From Lewinellaceae bacterium (lineage in GTDB: Bacteria; Bacteroidota; Bacteroidia; Chitinophagales; Saprospiraceae): DNA of 64,000 bases. The notes beneath the pieces were generated by a model. It was not told the origin of the DNA. It made no database searches and saw nothing but the letters and a program-made list of their open reading frames with translations. The DNA lies in NCBI GenBank assembly GCA_020636005.1, contig JACJYR010000007.1, positions 78,839-142,838 on the forward strand, in the 5' to 3' direction. Below, piece after piece: positions 35,792-42,913 of the stretch. The translations under genes were made by a program, and so were the position numbers. Each line of letters starts with the position of its first letter. Positions within the stretch are counted from its first letter, which is position 1.

Positions 35792-36433
35792 TCAGGCTGC
35801 GACCACTGCCGCTTCTTCTTCCGCTGTCGCCCCGTTCAATTCGATGACCGGGTGCGGCGGGTTCCAGTTCAGTGAAAATTCGATCCGGGCATCGCCGGTG
35901 GTGGTTTCTTCCCTCCAAAAGTTGATGCCTTCCGTTACTTGCAGCAAAGTTTCCTTTTCGCCCTTCTCCAACTTCTTATAGCTGAAATCCGCCATAAAAT
36001 ACTTCTTGCCGGGGGCTTCCGGGTCTTTGCACTCCTTCTCGACGGGACGGGCGGTGAGGATCACATCGCAGGGCGTCACGTCGTCGTAGAACATTTCATT
36101 GGCTGCCAAGCGCATAAAATTTTCAACGCTGTAACCATGAAACAACACGGCACACACTTGCCGGGCTTCATTCAGGAAAAAGAACTCCGCCCAACGTTTT
36201 TTGCCCATGCCCAAGATGTTGTCATTGAAGATTCGGTAAGCAAGGGGGATGAAGGAAAACTCCTCACCCTTCTTGGTCAGCGGCACGTCGCCGTTCAGGT
36301 TGAAATTGCCCTTGCTGGCGTCGAACCGGATTTGCCGGGGATAGCCGGGCAGGTAGCGCACGGAGTGGACTTCGCCCGTTTTTTTGTCAATCAGGTTGCC
36401 ATTGGCGCTGGTGATCGGATGCAGGTTTTTCAT
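35792..36433 (-). CDS. Unknown mobile-element protein upstream of the nuclease
   Basis: 213 residues, mixed alpha/beta, beginning MKNLHPITSANGNLIDKKTG with an AT-rich upstream region. No family is recognised. Notable segments are RYLPGYPRQIRFDASKGNFN, RIFNDNILGMGKKRWAEFFF and KKYFMADFSYKKLEKGEKE, followed by an acidic/alanine tail (TAEEEAAVVAA). It lies 130 bases upstream of the PD-(D/E)XK gene on the same strand. A recombination or DNA-binding role is possible from context only. Confidence 0.6.
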   Translation of the reverse strand: MKNLHPITSANGNLIDKKTGEVHSVRYLPGYPRQIRFDASKGNFNLNGDVPLTKKGEEFSFIPLAYRIFNDNILGMGKKRWAEFFFLNEARQVCAVLFHGYSVENFMRLAANEMFYDDVTPCDVILTARPVEKECKDPEAPGKKYFMADFSYKKLEKGEKETLLQVTEGINFWREETTTGDARIEFSLNWNPPHPVIELNGATAEEEAAVVAA

Positions 36434-36680
36434 AGTAAAATAAGTTTAAATTGTTAAAAATTAGATGAAAACGGAGTGGGTTTACAGGGATGCTCCGCCC
36501 CCTGCCCAACCTGTTGCCGCACAGGAAGGGAAAAGCGGTTTCTCTTTCAGATTTATCCCCAACGGGAAAGGCTGTTTCTCAAAGGAAATTCTACCGAAAA
36601 CTAAGCCTGGACTACTTGCGCAAGAGGAAGAAAAACGGCAGGGATAACGCCCCCTGCCAAGGCGGCTTTCTCATAGCACG

Positions 36681-37013
36681 TCAGAGCAGCATTTCAAAAA
36701 GTATATCCGCTAACTCCTTCTCGGAAAGGCCACCATGAGCGGTGATTTTGTAGCGATCATTTTTTTCCCCGATCAAGTCGTCGCCTTCGATGCCGACGAC
36801 CTTGCTTTTCCAGTCAAAAAATTTGTGTGCTTCTTTGGTATAGGGCGGCACGACGGGCAACCTACCGTGCAGGCAAACCACATCGTATTCCTGATGGCCG
36901 GGGGTGATGGAAAAATGCTCGGCGGGGCGCAGGGTGCGCTCTTCGTAATAGGCTTCGGCGGAGGCAGTGCGGGCAGCCTCGACGCTTTCGGACAGGTAAG
37001 TTGTGTTTGTCAT
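36681..37013 (-). CDS. Unknown small protein
   Basis: 110 residues from MTNTTYLSESVEAART. Features are an N-terminal helix, then a compact domain (SITPGHQEYDVVCLHGRLP, AHKFFDWKSKVVGIEGDDLI, YKITAHGGLSEKELADILF). No family is recognised. It is the promoter-proximal gene of the minus-strand cluster and is divergent from the SLOG gene at 37222; the shared 208-base AT-rich gap carries two 21-bp direct repeats. Confidence 0.55.
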   Translation of the reverse strand: MTNTTYLSESVEAARTASAEAYYEERTLRPAEHFSITPGHQEYDVVCLHGRLPVVPPYTKEAHKFFDWKSKVVGIEGDDLIGEKNDRYKITAHGGLSEKELADILFEMLL

Positions 37014-37060
37014 GTTGTTGTTATTTACGGCTGTGTTTGTTGTTATTTGATACTGTAAAA

Positions 37061-37191
37061 ATAGAAACAAATTACCTATTTGTCAAGTATTTTGAAACAA
37101 TTTTTTTAATTTTTATTTTCATAATTTGTTAATAAAAAAAGACAAAAAAAGTGTGCTTAATATTTGAATAATAGAAACAAATTACCTATTT
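37061..37191. repeat. Pair of 21-bp direct repeats in a divergent promoter region
   Basis: A 21-base word beginning ATAGAAACAAATTACC and ending TATTT occurs exactly at 37061-37081 and 37171-37191, 110 bases apart and in the same orientation. Each copy sits next to one of the two divergent genes. The region is very AT-rich, with A/T tracts suited to bending. The repeats are candidate operators for one regulator, possibly the HTH protein encoded at 38264-38755. Confidence 0.6.
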
Positions 37192-37221
37192 TTATGGAAA
37201 ATAACAACAACACAACCGACC

Positions 37222-37671
37222 ATGAAAAAGCAACTAACCGTACTTGTAAGCGGTAGCCGCCAACTACCGGAAACGGCAGAAAACCTGGAACGGCTGGAAG
37301 CTGCACTCGATGAAATCTACTGCCAACTGGCCATCGAAAACGAGCAGCACGACTACCCGACCCACCTGGCGCACGGCGGCGCTGCCGGGGCCGATCAACT
37401 GGCAAAAAGGCTGGCAAAAAAACTGGGGCTGGAAGAAATAGAACTGAAGCCCGACTACCACCAGCACCACCCGAAAACCGCACCGCTGCACCGCAACGGC
37501 GAACTGGTGAAACTGGCGGACGTGACGGTGGCATGGTACGCACCGGGGCAGGTGGGAAAAGGCGGCACGGCGGACACCGCCCGCAAGACGACCGCCGCCG
37601 GGAAACCCCTGCTGGAACTGCTGCCAGACGGCACCACCCGCTGGACACCGGCCACAAAAACGCTGCTATGA
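37222..37671 (+). CDS. YpsA-related SLOG family protein
   Basis: 149 residues. The Rossmann-like SLOG fold is recognisable from LTVLVSGSRQLPETAE (first strand and loop), THLAHGGAAGADQLAKRLAK (nucleotide-binding HGGAAGAD loop), and the later KLADVTVAWYAPG and GGTADTARKTTAAGKPLLEL. The SLOG superfamily binds or produces nucleotide-like ligands and includes DUF2493 proteins common on plasmids and phages. It is transcribed away from the unknown gene at 36681-37013 and followed by a terminator hairpin at 37679. Confidence 0.8.
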   Translation: MKKQLTVLVSGSRQLPETAENLERLEAALDEIYCQLAIENEQHDYPTHLAHGGAAGADQLAKRLAKKLGLEEIELKPDYHQHHPKTAPLHRNGELVKLADVTVAWYAPGQVGKGGTADTARKTTAAGKPLLELLPDGTTRWTPATKTLL

Positions 37672-37678
37672 GAAAAAA

Positions 37679-37704
37679 GGGCGGGGCAAAAGCCCTGCCC
37701 CCTT
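37679..37704 (+). terminator. Terminator after the SLOG gene
   Basis: GGGCGGGGC (37679-37687) pairs with GCCCTGCCC (37692-37700) around AAAA, with one G-T pair, seven bases after the stop codon. The run downstream is mixed (CCTTAAAAGC). The following GC-rich stretch to about 38020 shows no convincing gene. Confidence 0.6.
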
Positions 37705-38026
37705 AAAAGCAAAAAAGAAAAAAGAAAAAAAACACCAAAAAAAAGCCTGCCCCAGCGAGCAGGAACCAAGCCACCAAAAGCCCTATCTGCCAATCGGAGA
37801 ACGGCACCAGGTACCCCCGCTGACGTGTACCTGCGAGGACGGCGGGGGCACGACGGCGCTACCGGCGTGGCGAAGCGGACCCCCGCCGCCCACAGCAGGT
37901 ACATGGCAGCGGGCATTGGAGCAGCTACTTTGCCACAACGCACAAACCCAAGTCCAACCCCTACCCCACTTATTTTTCTTTTAGCCAGCATTCCTTTTTT
38001 GTGGGCCGGCCGGGGGCCATCAACTG

Positions 38027-38212
38027 CTATCGCCGCCTGTGTTGGCCTTGAGCGGAGGGGCGGCACGACTGGGGGTGCGGGGAGTCTTGTGGCGGCTGCC
38101 GGGTGGGGAGCGTTGGCAGTCTGGGCAGGTCTTTGCCGTTGGGCAGATTTTCACGGATGGCTGGGAACTTCGGGCGGGATTGGTTAGCTTTGCGACTGTT
38201 GTTATTGACCAT
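38027..38212 (-). CDS. Possible small proline-rich protein
   Basis: 61 residues, MVNNNSRKANQSRPKFPAIR then ENLPNGKDLPRLPTLPTRQP, continuing Pro/Gln-rich. It starts 51 bases after the stop of the HTH gene on the same strand, and its start region forms a 9-bp hairpin (38207-38230). No family is recognised. A different frame is also open over the same bases, so this remains tentative. Confidence 0.3.
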   Translation of the reverse strand: MVNNNSRKANQSRPKFPAIRENLPNGKDLPRLPTLPTRQPPQDSPHPQSCRPSAQGQHRRR

Positions 38213-38219
38213 GAAGCCC

Positions 38220-38239
38220 TTTTCATGGTCGGTTGTGTT
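38220..38239. repeat. 20-bp inverted copy of the SLOG gene start region
   Basis: The reverse complement of this stretch, AACACAACCGACCATGAAAA, is identical to 37209-37228, which spans the start codon of the SLOG gene. It also forms part of a local hairpin (GACCATGAA 38207-38215 / TTCATGGTC 38222-38230). It may be a duplicated regulatory/leader segment or the scar of an inversion. Confidence 0.5.
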
Positions 38240-38263
38240 AAAGCCTGATTCGCCGAGTGCGGT

Positions 38264-38755
38264 TCAGGCTTTGCTTTTTTCGGCGGCGGCTTCGAGGATG
38301 GCTTCCAGGCGGTGAATCATTTCCAGTTCCTGGTTGTCCCCAGCCAGTTGCCGCAAGGCTTCCTCAATGCGTTGGCTCTTTAGTCCCTGCGTCGTTATTT
38401 TGTAAACGGTGGAGGGTGAGACATCAATCATTTCTGCCACCTGGTCTGCAAAGGCATTGGGCAGCAGTTTTTCCGATACCAATTGTTCTATGCCCCACTC
38501 CGAATAATCAATGGGCTTGGGTTTGGATGGCCTGATTCCCAAAATCAGTTCTGCATCCCTCACCAGGTGTTCCACGATGGCGAGATTGGCACTCCTCCCC
38601 TTCACCGTTTCACGGGCGGCATTGAGCGTTGCCCCCGTGCGGAGGGCAAGGTCGTTCGGATAGCCGAAGGGCAGTACCTTGAGCTGGTTGAGTTGGCGGA
38701 GCAATTCCCGGATTCGCTCGCTGCCGGCGCTGCGGTATTGGGTACGGGTTGACAT
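38264..38755 (-). CDS. Helix-turn-helix protein, probable mobile-element regulator
   Basis: 163 residues. After a basic N-terminus (MSTRTQYRSAGSERIRELL), a central helix-turn-helix is suggested by FADQVAEMIDVSPSTVYKIT, and an acidic helical C-terminus follows (DNQELEMIHRLEAILEAAAE). An earlier segment (LALRTGATLNAARETVKGRS) could be a second DNA-binding element. The family is not named. It lies between the ICE-like module and the Gabija genes and could bind the repeats near 37.1 kb; that is speculation from position. Confidence 0.55.
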   Translation of the reverse strand: MSTRTQYRSAGSERIRELLRQLNQLKVLPFGYPNDLALRTGATLNAARETVKGRSANLAIVEHLVRDAELILGIRPSKPKPIDYSEWGIEQLVSEKLLPNAFADQVAEMIDVSPSTVYKITTQGLKSQRIEEALRQLAGDNQELEMIHRLEAILEAAAEKSKA

Positions 38756-38812
38756 GGGGGCGAAGATAGATAGTTCTGTTCTGAATTGCCATTTAACCCA
38801 AAGCGAACACTT

Positions 38813-40591
38813 TCAATCATAGTCAAATTCAATTTCAAGCAAATGAGGAGTAGGTTCAAGAGATATATCCTCCCACCCTCTTTTCCTGCCAGTTTCTGCA
38901 ATCAGATGTAGGTTTGTTTTGGCTCTTGAACAAATTACATAAAGCAATTTGCGGGCTACTTCGTCTTCATCCGAATCTGGGTCAAAAATTTCACCCCAAT
39001 GTGGAAGGTGACCTTCCAATAATCCAAATGATATAACTGTTTCAAATTCCTCTCCTTTCACTCCGTGGCACGAACTTACAACCACGCCTTTTGCATCTTT
39101 GTAAAAGTTTCGGAACGATTGGATGTCTCCCGGTAAAGCGTAGTTCGGGTCATCAATGCGTCTCTTTATCCCCTTAAAATATGATTCATAGTTTATTTCT
39201 AATGGAGGAATGAGATTGATTTCAAGTTCAAGTTTGTCAAAAAATTGGGAAAAACAATCTGTCAAATAATCAATAGCATTCTCTTCCCCTGATTTGATGC
39301 CATTAATTGTTCTTAGGAGCTTTTTAGGGGCATATCGTTCGGCATCTTTTTCATTGTCCGTTAAGAAAATCAGCTCTTCTGAAACCTCTCTTGCCCACCT
39401 GTATCGAAGTGAATATATGCGGGGAGAAGGCTCGGTCATAAAGAGCTTTGTCAGCTTAAAAAAAATATTGTCCCTATTTCCTGACATTGGGGAAATGCCA
39501 GTAGCATCAAATGAAACGTCTGGCAACAAGGCCCGCAACTTTTTTGCGAGAGACATTACCAGATACCATTGCGGCACGAGTACACAAATTTCCTTTTCAG
39601 GAATCCCCATTTCCAAACTTTGAGTGATTAGCCTTGCTACTGCCTCCGGAAGGTTATCTTTGGAAGTATCGGTGTCGAGCGTAACGATTCCTCTTTCACC
39701 TGCATTTTCACCTCTCGCCTCAATGGGGATTGGTGCAGTCTGAAAATGTCTGTAATAATCAATCACCCTTTGGCAAGTCCTGTAATTTCCAGGCAAGCTC
39801 AGTTGCTGCATTTCCTGCCCTATCCCCGCTTCAATTTCCTCCTTGGTCTTTGCCACTCCACCCAAGGAGCCATAAATGGCTTGGTCATAATCACCGACGA
39901 AGCAGACATCTGTGCGGCCTTTGCCCGCTTTCACTATGTTGAAAATGATTTGGTATTGAAGTTCTTGGGTGTCCTGGTATTCATCTACCAAAATGGTTTG
40001 AAAAATCGAGGAGAGGTTTTCCGCAGTTTTTGGGTGGCGTTCCAGCAGTTCAAATGAATAGTACAAAAGGCATTCAAAATCCACGAAACGATTATTAATG
40101 AGGGAATCGTGGTATTCGTTCAAAACGGCTTTGATTGCTTGGTTTGGGGCTGTTACGGTTCCATCAGGGTTAAACTTGAATCTGACTTTATATTTGTCAT
40201 TCTTTGACAGGTTGTGCTTTTTCACGATTTCACTCATTATCTCGTCCGCCTTCACGCTGTCAACGATTGTGAAGCCTTTTTGGGTGCAAGGGTGAAAACA
40301 GGCATAGGGACGTAATATCCAGTTCAGACAGAAAGCGTGAATATTGCCTGTCCAAAGTTGCGACGTGTCAACATTCATGTGCCGCATACGCCGCTCAATT
40401 TCCTCGGCAGCACGGATGGTGAAAGTAAGGGCAACAATCCGTCTTTTGGGGTGGGATAGGTTTTGCAGTTCCCATGCGACCTTCCTCGTGATGACGCGTG
40501 TTTTCCCACTTCCCGGGCAGGCTGTGAGAAGGAGGTGTCCATCCGCTTTCACAGCTACAATCTGCTCGTCGTTCAGGTTTTGGAAAATCAT
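38813..40591 (-). CDS. gajB: Gabija protein GajB (UvrD-like helicase)
   Basis: 592 residues, superfamily 1 helicase motifs in order: Walker A TACPGSGKTRVI (GSGKT at 27-31), LTFTIRAAEEIERR, Walker B LVDEYQDTQ (DEYQ at 203-206), VGDYDQAIYGSLGG, NYRTCQRVIDYYR, SSCHGVKGEEFETVI, and YVICSRAKTNL. In Gabija systems GajB works with the OLD-family nuclease GajA to protect against phage. The start overlaps the gajA stop by four bases (ATGA), the usual tight gajA-gajB coupling. Length is slightly above that of the well-studied Bacillus protein, in the usual range. Confidence 0.92.
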   Translation of the reverse strand: MIFQNLNDEQIVAVKADGHLLLTACPGSGKTRVITRKVAWELQNLSHPKRRIVALTFTIRAAEEIERRMRHMNVDTSQLWTGNIHAFCLNWILRPYACFHPCTQKGFTIVDSVKADEIMSEIVKKHNLSKNDKYKVRFKFNPDGTVTAPNQAIKAVLNEYHDSLINNRFVDFECLLYYSFELLERHPKTAENLSSIFQTILVDEYQDTQELQYQIIFNIVKAGKGRTDVCFVGDYDQAIYGSLGGVAKTKEEIEAGIGQEMQQLSLPGNYRTCQRVIDYYRHFQTAPIPIEARGENAGERGIVTLDTDTSKDNLPEAVARLITQSLEMGIPEKEICVLVPQWYLVMSLAKKLRALLPDVSFDATGISPMSGNRDNIFFKLTKLFMTEPSPRIYSLRYRWAREVSEELIFLTDNEKDAERYAPKKLLRTINGIKSGEENAIDYLTDCFSQFFDKLELEINLIPPLEINYESYFKGIKRRIDDPNYALPGDIQSFRNFYKDAKGVVVSSCHGVKGEEFETVISFGLLEGHLPHWGEIFDPDSDEDEVARKLLYVICSRAKTNLHLIAETGRKRGWEDISLEPTPHLLEIEFDYD

Positions 40592-42693
40592 GATGCAAAG
40601 TGGGCAAGAGGGTCATTTGGAAAAACTTCGACGAACCTGGCCACAAATTCTGAAAGTCGCTCAGAGGTTTTGAGTTCTTCTAATTTTGGGAATTCACCAC
40701 GGAGAGCAACCCCTTGTGGAATTGCCTCTTCGCACATTTTCTGAATCCGGTAGTCCGCAATCCCTGCCTGCATCCGCAATGGCATAGAAGGGACAGCAAA
40801 CGCAACTGCTTCCAATATGTAATCCGGGAAGGCTACTTTCCAATCAAGGTGTTTTGCAAGCAAGATGGCAAACCAGCCTTTGCCAACCTTCTTCGCTAAG
40901 CGCAATATTTCATGATTCGATTTAGAATCAGTATCATCAATTTTTGCTATTGAACTATTCCTATCTGCCTCTCTTTCATAAATATCATGAATTACTTTTT
41001 TAACAATATCTTTATTTCCAACCCTTAGAAAGTCCACCTCAAACGTGTGAGATGCATAGTTAACATTCACCCATGTATTATCATTGAACACGTCATCAAG
41101 TATGACAACCCTATTAAACCCTGACTTCTGCGAGTTTTGATACTTCACCCAATCCTCTGGCGTACAATCAGCTTCATCAACTGAAATTGTATCCGAATCA
41201 GTCAGGATTGTACAATTTCGTTTTATCCGGTCTTCATGGAAAAGCACGGCCAGGTTTTCAAACCCTGTACTGCCGATATTCACAAGGCTGACACCCATTT
41301 CATCCAAGCTGACCCCAAATACCCGGAGGAACATTTCTGGTATCAGAATCTGCTCGGCATCACCTTCGACCATCACGACACCTTTTGCAAACAGTAATGT
41401 GCTTCGGACAGCATCCAAATAGCGCTCAATTGCATCAACCTTATCCCCAAGATTATTGGCCGGATAGAAAACATCCGCATAACCGTTATTCCGAGAAAGG
41501 ATGTTAACCGAACTGATTTTGCTGGCAGAAGAAATATGGGTCGAATGGGTGGATACGATGACTTGGGTTTTATTCTGCGGAACGTTTTTAAAAAGGGATT
41601 TCTGGATATGGGTGTGGATATGGGCCTCTGGCTCCTCGATAAAGAGAAAATGAGCTGCCCGGTTTTCGGAACGGAGTTTTTCATATTCCAACAATCGTAG
41701 GGAAAGATAAATAAGATTGACCCCGCCTAAGCTCAACTCCCACAACCTGCCAAGATGGTTTGCCTCGTCAGGGTCTCCGACCCAAAGCTTGAGAGATTGA
41801 AAAAGCCGGTCAACGTCATCGGGAATTTCAGAACGGATGTCCACATTAGGGGCATAGGTATGCCCAACAGCACCTTGAACGCTTAAAACAATATCAGAGG
41901 AAAGGCTTTTGACTTCATCCAACCCACTAATCCTGGTGTTCAAGTTCTTTATATCATCAAGAATTTCTGTTTTCCCGGCTGTGGCAACTTTTTTGTCCTT
42001 GTCCCTCAACAGGTTCAGAAGGGGGCTTGACTGGTAGGATTTCAGTTCCGCTTCCACATCCCGAAGCGCTTTCACGAATGTACATGAAATCTCGCTCGGC
42101 AATGAAATTTCATTGGGCAACCTATCGCCTAAAATGGAGTTGTCTTCTGATTCGGGGTCAGGGAAAACAATACTTTCAAAGTCGCCAACATGCTGCAAGT
42201 AGGAAACTTCATCTGCAAAATCAATAGTGCCTTTCCCTCGGAAAACAGCCTCGTATTGCTCAAGTGTTATCGTGTCAAGTAGAGAGACCAATCCTTCCGC
42301 ATCCTTATCTTCTGTTTCTGAATAATCAAAAAGCTGTTTTCTTACTTCCCTTCTCGGTCGGAACAAAAAGCTGTAAGTGCCTTTGTTATCCGCAGCGTCC
42401 CCAACTGCATGAACAGCTAAAGACTGGCATTCGTCGCTGTTGTCAAGTTCGTCAAATTCCAAGGAAATCACAATCCAATGCCCCCGCCAATTGTCCAACG
42501 AACGGTTGAAGTCCGATTCAAACAACTTAATATTTCTTGGCATTGTGCCATCGAGCATGATGCGAAGCGCTTGAAAAACATTGGTTTTCCCCGACCCATT
42601 TTCACCAATGAGCGTATTGATGCCTTTTTCAAAATGAAATCGGGAAGCCCGGAAATTCCGGAAGTTTCGGAGTGTTAATGAGGTTATGAACAT
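40588..42693 (-). CDS. gajA: Gabija protein GajA (OLD-family ATPase-TOPRIM nuclease)
   Basis: 701 residues. The N-terminal ABC-type ATPase has Walker A GENGSGKT (30-37), signature LSLGG (320-324), Walker B FIEEPEAH (E353/E354) and the STHSTH switch (381-386). The C-terminal TOPRIM nuclease has VEGDAEQIL (E443) and TDSD (498-501). In Gabija, GajA is a sequence-specific DNA nicking enzyme held in check by nucleotides and assembled with GajB. It is somewhat longer than the Bacillus protein (about 580 residues), with extra sequence after TOPRIM. Transcription probably starts from a TACTTTTG box just upstream, part of a 10-bp inverted repeat. Confidence 0.92.
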   Translation of the reverse strand: MFITSLTLRNFRNFRASRFHFEKGINTLIGENGSGKTNVFQALRIMLDGTMPRNIKLFESDFNRSLDNWRGHWIVISLEFDELDNSDECQSLAVHAVGDAADNKGTYSFLFRPRREVRKQLFDYSETEDKDAEGLVSLLDTITLEQYEAVFRGKGTIDFADEVSYLQHVGDFESIVFPDPESEDNSILGDRLPNEISLPSEISCTFVKALRDVEAELKSYQSSPLLNLLRDKDKKVATAGKTEILDDIKNLNTRISGLDEVKSLSSDIVLSVQGAVGHTYAPNVDIRSEIPDDVDRLFQSLKLWVGDPDEANHLGRLWELSLGGVNLIYLSLRLLEYEKLRSENRAAHFLFIEEPEAHIHTHIQKSLFKNVPQNKTQVIVSTHSTHISSASKISSVNILSRNNGYADVFYPANNLGDKVDAIERYLDAVRSTLLFAKGVVMVEGDAEQILIPEMFLRVFGVSLDEMGVSLVNIGSTGFENLAVLFHEDRIKRNCTILTDSDTISVDEADCTPEDWVKYQNSQKSGFNRVVILDDVFNDNTWVNVNYASHTFEVDFLRVGNKDIVKKVIHDIYEREADRNSSIAKIDDTDSKSNHEILRLAKKVGKGWFAILLAKHLDWKVAFPDYILEAVAFAVPSMPLRMQAGIADYRIQKMCEEAIPQGVALRGEFPKLEELKTSERLSEFVARFVEVFPNDPLAHFAS

Positions 42694-42694
42694 A

Positions 42695-42733
42695 TCTACT
42701 TTTGTTTAAAAGATGGCCGCCAGCAAAAGTAGA
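42695..42733. promoter_or_regulatory. Symmetric -7 boxes upstream of gajA
   Basis: TCTACTTTTG (42695-42704) and CAAAAGTAGA (42724-42733) are perfect 10-bp inverted arms. Each contains TACTTTTG, which fits the Bacteroidota -7 consensus TAnnTTTG, one on each strand. The minus-strand copy is well placed to drive gajA; the plus-strand copy would drive only a 37-codon frame (42746-42859). It may be a divergent promoter or an operator. Confidence 0.45.
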
Positions 42734-42913
42734 AAATGATTTAATATGAAGCCCCATAAGTGTCATCAGACACAGAGCTTTGTCAGCGAACAGATTGCCT
42801 ACGCCGAAGAATGGGCAAAACGGGAGCGGAGAAGGAACTTTCAGCATGATTTCTAAGTCGCCCTGTTTACGATGAGAAATCTTTTCATGACAACTTTTTA
42901 AGATGCCAGGCAA

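Noticed and set aside
37825..38187. Plus-strand 120-codon frame in the GC-rich gap
   Set aside because: Composition is that of random GC-rich translation (Gly/Ala/Trp-rich) with no domain-like pattern.
42746..42859. Plus-strand 37-codon frame upstream of gajA as a gene
   Set aside because: It has a promoter-like box but no recognised family and is very short; kept only as part of the promoter observation.
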